From Antedon mediterranea (Eukaryota > Echinodermata > Crinoidea > Comatulida > Antedonidae): a DNA stretch of 64,000 nt. The stretch spans positions 22,511,001 to 22,575,000 of the forward strand of contig NC_092673.1 of assembly GCF_964355755.1 (NCBI RefSeq). Direction: 5' to 3'. The notes under the pieces are model-generated. The model was not told where the DNA came from. It was given only the letters and a program-made list of their open reading frames with translations, and did not search any database. A program made the position numbers and the translations under genes. The stretch's first letter is position 1. Each line of letters begins with the position of its first letter. This document shows positions 39,187 through 50,100 of this stretch, in pieces.

Positions 39187-42100
39187 TTATGATTGGTTTT
39201 CTTTGATTAGGGACTTGAGCGTGTCTAATGAACCATTCCGTATACTTTCTCTCAACTCATGGAAAAATTCAAAATAGTGATGGAAATTATGTCTGTAGAG
39301 AAAAAAACATAAAAATATGCATTTAAAAATATTGTAAAAAACAAATAAAAATCACCACACATATAAGCAATACACATAATATATACAACACGTGGAAAAA
39401 ATCAAAATAGTGATGACAATTTTGTCTGTGGAGAAAAAAGAGCATCAAAAGATGCATTAAAAACATTGTAAGAAAACAAATAAAAATCACCATTTCTTTA
39501 AAAACAGTTCTTTAAATGTGGTCATTAAAAAAAATAAACTTTTTATAAGACAATATACTCAATATTGTTATACTATACTACAATTGTATATTGTGTTGAC
39601 TAAGAAAATGTATGTATTTTTTTACACTTACAACATAAGAAGTAGAGGCCCTAATAGCTCTTTTGTTCTCAGTAGGTGATTGATGTAGGCTCTGGTGTGA
39701 TTCTGGCAAGCGTAGCATTCACATAATTCAATTAATGGTTTGAAATCATCAAAATACCTGAAAATAAATAAAAAATTACTTTTTGTTACATTGCATTATT
39801 TGCTTTTTAGGCAGAGGTCAGTTCCTGCAATCAATGCCAAAGCTGACTCAGTAGCTCTTATGTACATTCTGCAGTTACAACATTTTTGTTCAGACAAGCG
39901 GCCATGAACTTACAGCGCAGGACGGTAACACCAAATTGCTGTTCGCATATTTCAGCCATAGCTGTTTTGGTTTTTCAAATGTGGCCTAGGATAAACTACT
40001 TGTCATGAGATATCTGCCAGGCTTTTTGTAGCAGACTGGCTGTGTAATCACAAGGAATGGTGCATAATCAAAGATCATACAGGAAAAAGTCTTTCGACAG
40101 TAAATATATTTTTAAACTCTACCTTTGTTCTCGCAAGTTTATTTCAAATTCAGTTTTCTCACATGCTTCTGTACTTTTACTATCAAATGGAACACTTCCC
40201 ATGAAGCTCTCAAAAGTGCTTTGTTTACAATCATCAGAGTCGTCTTTGTCATCCTTACTTTCCAAGTCTAGCCCTTCGCGCTTCTTGAAAACAAAGGCGA
40301 AGGCACAACCTCTTTCAGTAACTTCATATGGAAATCTGATACTTTTGACTAAGAAAAACATATGATTAGACTGGTAAAAATAAAAGAATTAAGTGAAAGT
40401 ATGTACAGTAGCATAATAATTTAATACATTGTATCATTAAACCTTGAAAAGAAGCCCACAGGCTTTTTAGGACTTGGCTGGGCTTCTTTTTGAGTCTTCC
40501 CAATGTATTTGTTACTGAATTAATTCATTCTACGAAAAATAAAGGATACGATGAATCGAATATGTCAATCCCTGCTTCAACAGCATTTATGATGTCATCA
40601 GGGCGTCCTATACCATTCACCAATCGTGGCTTTTCCTCTGGTAACTCTTTCTGAAATGAAGGAATGTTTTAAGTTTTAAATGCTCATTTTATTGAATTAA
40701 ACATTTTAATCACTTTTTATAAGAAACTTTTCTATTCAAATCTGCATCACTAAACAACACTCTCAAGATTTGTTCAAACCTGGATGCAATGTAACGATGT
40801 AGGCACAACACAAGCTGACCAATCACAGCAAAAGTTTGGATGGTCTATCACATTATGATTGGTCAAATTACTATTTTTTTCTCTTTTGTAGGGAAACCCC
40901 ACTTTTATTACAATGCATATTTAAATAAATTATATGATATCAATAGCATTAATAGATTATAGATAATACTTTAGTATTGTGTTGAAAATCCCTATGTCTA
41001 AATACGATAAAACAAGGAAGTATTTATATTAAAGAACATTAAAGGTATAAAGATTTCCATTCAGTAGAGTACGTTTAGGTATGATTTGTGGCAAACAAGC
41101 TTTATAAACTTATTTTTCAATTATTGCAATTGATATATTGTTTATCAAAAAATAAAAAAATGAAAACACAGGAATTTTGTTAATCATATTTTAGAAAACA
41201 AAATAAAACAAACCACAATTTGTGACATAAGCTTCCATCTGGCCTCTTCTTGCATCATGGATCTCTGAAATCCATCGAGCACAAAGCCTGCCACTGGACG
41301 TTTTGCAATCTCCCTCGTGCAGTACAACCGATCTTCATGTAAATCTCCTCCCACTAATACACCAAACAATTTGGAGTTTTTCAAATCCTTTAGAAAGAAG
41401 AAACACAAAGTTCTCTTTTAGTTTTTATCAGTGATACTATGGATTCATAAATTTGTTAAAGGATAACAACAGATTGCTTACACAATATGACAAGGCTTAT
41501 AGTTTTGTAAAATCCAGACAAACAGCAGTTGGTGCTATAGTTTAGATTTAAGGCCCATTTACACTAGGGCGATAATAGATAAACATACATTTTTCTTGCA
41601 TAAAACAAAAGACACAGAATCTATGTGGGACAAGCTATGCGGTATTCTGCTTACCATTACCACTTATCTGTGTAAATTGGCCTTGCCCTTAAGCATGCAA
41701 GCGGTCAAGCTACAGTAAACCTCTAATTTATTTTTGAGAAATTTGTTTACTTACATCACTTTCTTCATGAATTTGTAAACACTTGTCAAGAAAGGTTAAA
41801 GTTCGATTGATTGACTTTTGAACTCTCTTCCTACTGCATCCAGGTGGTGTGTCTCCATCATACAATGCGTTGTACCAGTCTGGTTTGAAGGACTTCTGAA
41901 TTGACATATACTTTTCAACTTGTAGCTACAATATACAAATGAAGAAGTCTCTGATATTACACAGTAAAATAAAGACAGTCATACCATAATCTATTGCCTT
42001 TTGAGGCTCACTCGCTCCATATTTCTTCTCGGATAAGGACTATATTAAATTGTAGGTCCAGTATACACAATAATACTTGTGTGCACTTTAAAGAACCAAA

Positions 42101-43217
42101 TACATCTCTCGATGCGAGTAGTGGGTGTACAAGCTCACACATCCACGGTCGTGGACAGACGTAATAGCAATGTTAGTTGACAGCCGGTGACCCTAGGGGA
42201 GAAGAATGGCATTGAAATGGTGTAACATCTAAGCCCACCGTGCCCTGCTATTGTGGATATGCCACCACATAAATCTTCATTATCATGTAAATACAAGAAC
42301 ATGATTGGTCAAAATGGCATCACATGACTTTTAAAACTTTATCATAAAACATTTTGGCTTCATTGTAACTCATACCTTCATCCTTCCAGCTGAAACCCAT
42401 ATTGACACGGATGATTTATCATTATATCCACTTGCTATTTGAACACCAGGGTCGTGTAAGGATAAATAGTGTAATGTGTCTGTATCACCAATGAAATTAC
42501 CTATCCCACCTGGACTCCCATCAACTGCATCTTGACTTTCAGCACTATTACAAACAAAAAGAATATACATTGCTTTCTTAAAACATTTTCTATAAGAAAT
42601 TCTTATGTTTGTTTAAAATATTGCAATACAACAGGACACTCCTTCTAGAATTGTTCCACTGGTGAATATTATTACCAGACTTGTACATAAACAAACACCC
42701 ATCTCTATATTGTGTAACCAACACATGTACAGAGCATGTAACATACACCTGTACAGATACAGTATATGGTATTAAGCTCTGTCTACACTATCAAACTAGT
42801 TTGACAAAAATAAGTGTGATGTGTCCAAATATGGTAGTGATATGACCTCATGTCCATATGGGCACATCACATTTTTTTTTCACATAAAGTTTGATAGTGT
42901 AGACAGAGCTTTAGAAAACTGGTTTTTTTTTTGCATCTGGGAATAAATTAAGCACAAAAATATACTTTATAGTTTTCATAATTAACATTAACGACTAAAC
43001 ATCCTTACACTTACAGAGTTGGTAAGGTCAGTTGAGTAACTGGTGGTAACCTTTTAAGTGTGTTCTTGACATCATGTGTTAAGTGAGGTGGTAGACCGCA
43101 TCTTGTATACAATAGACAACACGGTGTCTCCATAGAAATTTCAGCATGACGACCGACTTCTGTCAACTTTCCTAACCTGCTGCCGCCACTGTTTACTAGA
43201 GATAGAATCAACTTCAT
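39187..43217 (-). CDS. QTRT2: Queuine tRNA-ribosyltransferase accessory subunit 2, complete (8 exons)
   Basis: Exons in transcript order: 43217-43015, 42544-42376, 41925-41755, 41387-41214, 40650-40550, 40335-40123, 39757-39632, 39292-39187; phases agree; 420 residues, close to the human length (about 415). It starts [18 protein letters not shown] and has the family blocks CLLYTRCG with [46 protein letters not shown] and [11 protein letters not shown]. The zinc site is Cys356, Cys358 and Cys361 ([18 protein letters not shown]) plus His387 in the last exon. With QTRT1 it forms the heterodimer that replaces guanine-34 by queuine in tRNAs with GUN anticodons; this subunit is regarded as non-catalytic. 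It is divergent from ABHD16A across 901 bp. The intron before the last exon carries a partial copy of that exon's acceptor. Confidence 0.97.
39261..39492 (-). repeat. Tandem-type duplication covering the acceptor of QTRT2 exon 8
   Basis: Copy A (about 39261-39358) spans the first 32 bases of exon 8, its acceptor and about 65 intron bases. Copy B (about 39393-39492) repeats all of this with roughly 15% changes, including a CACAG acceptor-like site near 39430. Copy B does not contain the rest of the exon. Confidence 0.8.
41997..42245 (+). mobile_element. SINE body fragment (second SINE family)
   Basis: GAGGCTCACTCGCTCCAT, TCTCGGATAAGGACTAT and GTAGGTCCAGTATACACA match the block after the tRNA-like head of the element at 58078-58340. 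The head is missing here. It lies in intron 2 of QTRT2. Confidence 0.6.
42773..42913. mobile_element. MITE (CTCTGTCTACACTATCAAA family), copy 4
   Basis: Ends AAGCTCTGTCTACACTATCA and TTTGATAGTGTAGACAGAGC are near-perfect inverted repeats, the best preserved of the set. The interior is GTGATGTGTCCAAATATGGT and ATGGGCACATCACATTTTT. It is in intron 1 of QTRT2. Confidence 0.9.
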
Positions 43218-44118
43218 GTTTTCTACAATAAAAAAAACAGGTTTGTTTATAGAGAAAATTAAAGATGAACAGGGTGAAAATAAAAGATGTCCCTATCATT
43301 GACAACTGAAATAAGAAAGTCTATGTTCTCATTTAACATGGAATTTCGATTTGGGTGCACAATTGAAGTGTGTCAACATTTTTCTCTTACTTAAATCCTA
43401 ATCCTACTATTATTAGATTTAAAAACCAATTTTAAATCACATATAAATAATTTTGATCATAACTGAAGTGCTGCAGCAAGGCGATGTCACAGAGAAAAAA
43501 TGTACTACCAGTACCGGGATCATAATAGACTATGGGGCCAAATTAGGGCCTAGCCTAGGCCCAGCTAGCATACACTCTATCTAGGCCTACTACTACCCTA
43601 ATAATATTAATAGTATACAAGGCCTAGCTGAACCCTGTCAGTGTTTAAAAACACTGACCACTATACCTAGGCCTAATTAGGCTAGGCTAGCCCCAGCAGT
43701 ATAGTCTAGAGGAGGCCTACCTACTCTAGTAGGCCTAGGCTAGCTGCTAAACTAGCTACTAGAGACTAGTAGTACTAGTAGTAGGCCTAGAAGTAGGCCT
43801 AGCTAGGCTCTAGGCTAGGCCTACTTCTTCGTTGGGCCTGGCCAAGCCTTATATAGAATAGATAGAATGTTTATGATTAATTTCGTAACCATTTCCATAA
43901 AATAAAATGCTTACTTCCTTTATGATGAGTTCTTCTACACTTAAAGAAGAATTTTCATTTTTCTGACCCCAAATTTTCCACGTGTTTTTGTTTATTTTTT
44001 GTTGTTTAAACTAAAGAGGGCGTTTTCTGATTTTGTTGGTGGGAGGTTAAATTTCTGAATTTGCGATTGATTCAATTTTCTTAAAAAATAAATATTAAAT
44101 CAGAGCTAAATTCTAATT
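43218..44118. promoter_or_regulatory. Putative bidirectional promoter region of QTRT2 and ABHD16A
   Basis: The start codons of QTRT2 (minus) and ABHD16A (plus) are 901 bp apart with no gene between them, so both promoters must lie here or in unseen 5' exons. At 43540-43860 there is a dense island of GGCCTAG/CTAGGCC palindromic words. No TATA box or initiator can be assigned with confidence. Confidence 0.55.
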
Positions 44119-47100
44119 ATGGCCAGTTTACGGGGCTGTATATTTGGTCCTAAATTGTATAGAATACACGCCGGTGCTGTCTCATCTCGGGTATGTTGCT
44201 AACAAATTGTATTGAGTAATAAAGACCTTGTCCGCCTAGGCTAGGCCTAGCTACCTAGTAGGTAGCTTTTATATACTACGGCAATCCTAGCCTTGGCCCT
44301 AGTCGATCCTGCAGAGGGGAAATGTAGTACAGCCTAGGCTATACGACGCTAGTTCCATTTCGCACCTGTCTTTTATCTGGACTCCAAATTCTAAGTAACC
44401 TTAGAATTAGGCTTCACAATTTAATTAGGCCTGGCCTAGCCTAGGCCTAGGGCCTAGTACTTTCGGCGCTAATGCAGTTTCGTACCCACCCCTTAAAATT
44501 ACTCAAAATCTTCATCCAACCTACTCACGAGTTGTCTACAGCATTCTGCAATCATAAAATTGTAAAAAATCGAAATTTTTTTATTTAAAACTATTTTTAA
44601 TCAATTAATACTGAGCACCCTTCGGAAATACATCGCCAGCTTAGCTTCGCGAAAATCATCGCTAGGCCTGCCGATAAAAGTACGGAGGCCTCACAGGACA
44701 TTAACTCTATTAATAGAGTAAACAGTTGCGTTCTATAGAGGGCGTAGTTACTAACGTTTAAAGCACGCACCAAATCTATATATAAATTTACGTAAGGGCA
44801 AAAATCGGTAAATCGTGCGTTATTTCTAGAATGTTTACTCGATGGTATATAAAGTTGGTTCGTACTTTCGGTACTAATTTTAACCACCTGATGTAACCCT
44901 GTTTACTAATTAAATTGAGTTCGATAATTAGTTATTGACGATTAGAACGAATTTAGGTTCAACGATTTGCCCCAAATAGGGGTGTTTTCCGATTGTGGTA
45001 TACACTGTCTAATGGATGTCAATTTAAAAAATACCCGCACACAATAATACGAGGACACTTCGCATTTTCCTATCTCCTCCTACAATAATTTTTTTTAATA
45101 GCTGAAAACCGGTTGAACAGTTCGAGTACAGCATCATAATGTTGAAGACAGGCCGTTTTTCTTTAAAAAATGCTATCTTGATACATGTAATATACGTTTT
45201 TACAAATGTATTGATTTGTGATGAATGGAACATTCCAAATTATTTGGTTTAACCATAGAGGTATAGATTTAGATTTATGGGCCCCCTTGGAGAATAAACA
45301 TAAATAGTATTGCAATGCACTTTTGATCGCAATTTGAATCGCAAATTTCTTACTGTGAGTGTTGGTACTGTTAGATATAATATAAACAAATATACAAATA
45401 AACTTTATTACTGTGAGTGTGGGTAGGTCCTACTGTTAGATTATAAACATATAATATACAAATAAATAAACGTTATTACTGACAGTTGCTTCTCAACGTT
45501 TGTATTAATTAATAATTTAAAAATATATAAACGTACGTAGTGGTGTATCGTTACATGTACTTTACTATTTCAATCGACTATGACAGTGAGAGTTTTAACA
45601 AAGTATTAAATCGTAAATGTTTTACTGTATTTAGTGGTATATTATTTATAGGCCTATAAAACATTAAAAACAATATTTCGTTACTGAGTGGATAAGAATA
45701 TATTTTAAAATGTTTCCTCTTTGTACCTATCTTCTTCCCCCATCCCTCAACCCTTAATGTTACATACAAAACACAAATTGGGTTTGTTTAAATGAGTCCA
45801 AATAAAAAAATTTGACTCATTTTGTTTCTCTCTCGGAAGTAATTCCCAGGGTGCTAATTTTAGCTGACTACATAAATCATCGTGTATATTTATTCGTTTC
45901 TGTAAAACGACAATGTATTATAGTCCTGCAGTACGTACATTTGAAATCTCCATTTTTTTCTCGCTTGAAAATACTGTGTATTCGAGAACCATCTGTCGGG
46001 GCACGACCTAGATGGTACGCGAGCGAATCTCCATTTTTTTCTCGCTGGAAAATACTGTGTATTCGAGAACCATCTGTGGGCACGACCTAGATGGTACGCG
46101 AGCGAAGCGAGCGTGCCATCTAGTAATTATAATTTTCATTATTTCCGACATGCGTTTCGTATTTTTAATAAAGAAAAGAAATACTATACAATTGCTGTAT
46201 TCATCATTGTGGGTATCATCATAATTATGTTATGTTTTTAATTTGTTCTTTCATTTTACTATTAGAATTTCACACAGAAAAGAAGATAATAAATATGGAA
46301 CTGCTGACTCTTGAAGATATAAGTACTACTGACCAATTTTCCTCTGTTTTAGTTTATTTTACATTATGGTTTGTAGGTCAAATAAATAAATGAAATGAAT
46401 AAAAAGAATTACAGTACTTCATTCCTGAGTTACATTGTTAATGTTATAACACAATAATCAAGCTATGACGAATTAATTGTTTTAGTATTTGTTATCACTA
46501 GCTATACTAGAAACGCTAATGGTTTCCCTGTTTTAAGATTTTATAGAAGTATATTAATATTAATTAACATTTTTTATGTTTTTAATTTGTTCTTACATGG
46601 AAATAGGAAATGCAACAAAAACAGAAAGATATAATTTATTGAAATGTAATGTACAGTAATACAATAATTATAATAAAAATGTTTTCCATCAATTACTAGA
46701 ATTTATTTTACTTCTGCTGACACTGAATACATCATTTCATGTCTTTCATAACTTCTTTTTTATCTTCTTTCCTGTTGTGTTTATTAAAATAAAATCAAAT
46801 AAAACATTAAATAATGAAGCAACTATTCATTAATTTATTTCAACAATATTTTATGAGGGTGGTCCATCCAGCCGAAGCTGATCATTAGGGACCCTTACAA
46901 AAAATATAATTTGACAAGACAATAACACACAATATTCAAAATAAATAGAATTTCTAAAAATTAACAACATAATTAAACACAAAATATTTCTTTATGAAAA
47001 AAACTTAAAATCCGTTTCACGAGGAACATGTAAAAAATATTTTATTATCGCCATAATATGATCATAACAGCGTCCTCTATAGATCGATGCCCTATGAGGC

Positions 47101-50100
47101 CTCCGTACTTTCATCGGCAGGCCTAGCGATGATTTTCGCGCAGGCCTAGCGATGATTTTCACGAAGCTAAGCTGGCGATGGATTTCTGAAGGGTGCTCAA
47201 TTATTAATTGATTAAAAATAATTATAAATAAGAAATTATCGATATTTTACCATTTTATGCTTGCTGAATGCTGTAGACAACTCGTGAGTAGGCTAGATGA
47301 AGTATTGAAATCATTTTGAGTAATTTTAAGGGGTGGGTACGAAACTGCATTAGCGCCGTACTTTCTTTGCATAAAAAAAATTATCATTTCTGTGAATATA
47401 ATCTAAACAACTTTTTTACTAGGAGGGATATGACTATGTTCCAACATTTACAGAGAGACAAGCAGATAACATTATAACATGGGTAAGAGATTAAGAAAGT
47501 AAATTTCATATTTAATCCTCAATACATTACCATATTACTGTACGAATGAATTGAAACAACAACTGAAAAAAAACCAATACATACAATTGTGTTCATCATT
47601 TTCTACATTTTTACTACAATTTGACATATCAACAGCCATTGTCCAATGTGCATCATACCTTATGAATACACCTGTTTTTCAAAATGTGACTTACCTTCAG
47701 GTGACCATGACATCCATTTTGATGCACTGTGGCCATGTTGTTTATGATATGGTGAGTGGTAAAGTGACGAACATTGACCCACCACATTGTTCATTGACGT
47801 GACGTACCATCTAGATTTTTGACATACAATTGACAAGTGCATTATATACTATAGTGCCTCAAAGCTCCTAAAGCTTCACATTATTATTACCCCGGTCTTT
47901 GGATGAAACACATATGGACAGCTCCCATGATTATGTGGCTAGTACAGTAATAAGAGGAAAGCATTGACCCCTCCCAATACCCATCAAATTAATACTGCAC
48001 TTAAAATATTTTTTTTTTTAGATGAAAGTTTGTTGGTCTGTCATGAAGTACACCTCTCCATTTTCACTTACATATTTATATAGAAATGGTAATAGATTTT
48101 CTTTATTAAATGTTAAATGTTCTTTCAAAAATGTATTCACTTATGTAGAAAAAAAAAAATCATTTTAATTATAAAAAGACAAACGATTAATTTTAACCAA
48201 AAACTCATTGTCTGACAGACAAGTATTTTTTGCTTTAATATTAACAATTACATTTTTTTGCAGGTAAATCTTTTTTTTTTTATCCAGTTTTTGGTCAAAG
48301 TGAATAACTATTTATGTGACATTAAAATGAAATATTAAAACAAAAATAATGTTTAGGGGAACAATATATCTTTAAAATAAAATTAGAAAATATTTAAAAT
48401 GCTCTGTCAGCCAGATCAAGGTATATCACAATATAAAAGAAGGAAAAATGTATTTATATTTTTATATATTTTATATTTTATGTATTTTTATATTACATAG
48501 CCTATGTAAATACGCTAACGTGATTGGTTGAAACTGCATCACATGACTATGTCATTAAACATATAGATTCTCGAGTACGATGATATTGCCTGTGTAATTT
48601 TCGTGTGCCAACACTCGCGTTGCCGATAAATAAACAAAAGTAATCTACTCGATCTTGAACTCGGGTGGAATTGTCACTCCATCGGAAGACAACGCTTCAA
48701 CCGCTGCGCCACTGAACTTGCTCGACGAAATTAATCTTCTAAACTATTTAAGCTATGCATACATAGCGCCCTCATTTGTTATTAGTCCATCCTAAATGTG
48801 ATGAAACACCGTTTGTGATTGGTCAATACTCACGGTGTAGTAACCTAGTAACTAGTACGCGCTGAACATCCGGTGATTCAGCTCCTCGAAGAGAAGTTAA
48901 GAAGACGAATTATTTATTCGGCCTACCTGATTATAATATTATTATTAATAGGCTTATTGATGGAAATTCTTCTGTTAATTTAAACGACCTAGGCCTAAGT
49001 GAATATTTTATTGCCAAGGAATCATTAATTAGTAATTATCTGTATATTATTCTTCGCAAGGTAAGGTGTCTAGTTAGGCTTGTTTAAATACAATACAAAG
49101 GAGGCCTAGCCTAGCTTCACCCAACCCAGCAGACTTGTTCTTGGCTATATAATATAACAGATATTGCCTTTTATATCGGTTAAATATAAGATTTGACATC
49201 CCCTCGGGAATGATATTAAGTTCTCGGGGAATATATATTTCCCTCAGCTGGCGCTTCGGGAAATATATATTCCCTGGAACTTAATATCATTCCCTCGGGG
49301 ATGTCAAATCTTATATTTAACCTCTAAGCAGTCAATATCTGTATAATATTTCTTATCCTTTCTTTTCTAGGATACTTCACAATAGCTGGATTGATCAGCT
49401 GTGGACACTGTACTGGAATTGCCTTGGTTATTTTAATGGGATCGATAATTATGAGAGGTAAATTTGAACAAACTTTCAGGATTTTTTCAGTTTTGTTGTT
49501 AATAACAACACAACTGATAAAAACAAAAACCTGAAGGTAGATTGTCTAGTCCGGTTTGTCTTCCTTCTATAGACAATGTCAAATGCTGCTATACCATTAT
49601 CATTTATTAGAAATTTTTAATAAATTATCTATATTATGCATTCTTGATACAACGCAAAATGTTAAAATGTATCCAAAATTAATTACATTTGTTTCTTACT
49701 GACCTCATACCGTATTCGTAAAAAATGAATACACTTTTTGATATGAAGCAGGGATCAGTTCAAAAGTTTAAAAAATGTAATACAGCCATCTGTTACAAAA
49801 CCAGACTTTTCTGGAAATACCCAAATCCTTTTTTTTATCATTAAAAGACATTCTGAATACCAAGCAAAAACCAGATATATTAGGCCTGCCCAAACGTGCC
49901 TGGTATTGGGATAGCTGACTGTACATAACCTTTTCAATGTTCATAAGATTGAAAAGTCTCCCTATTAATACTTGTTTTCCGAAATGGTGAATAAAGTAAA
50001 TCATCATCAAACTATTACAGGTAGTGGAGACTTCAATGATATTTACTATTATTGTTACTGTCATCATGAGATAACATATTCTAATACATTCATTAAAGAT

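Larger units (their letters stand above)
44464..47368. mobile_element. Element or repeat pair with about 250-bp inverted ends
   Basis: The left block (44464-44707) starts CGGCGCTAATGCAGTTTCG and contains CTACTCACGAGTTGTCTACA and GCTTAGCTTCGCGAAAATCA. The right block (47085-47368) is its reverse complement and has the GGCCTAGCGATGATTTTCG segment duplicated. Between them lie 44765-44975 (a dispersed repeat) and 45943-46125 (a tandem duplication). I see no transposase frame. It could be one 2.9-kb non-autonomous element or two solo copies in opposite orientation. Confidence 0.7.
44191..47422. other. Intron 1 of ABHD16A
   Basis: A 3.2-kb intron with no exon signal. It begins with a GGCCTAG-rich island (44235-44460) and is then largely occupied by the element with inverted ends at 44464-47368. 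Confidence 0.7.

Noticed and set aside
45812-46224. Overlapping frames on both strands with repeated peptide
   Set aside because: They read the 78-bp tandem duplication; no splice sites or known motif.
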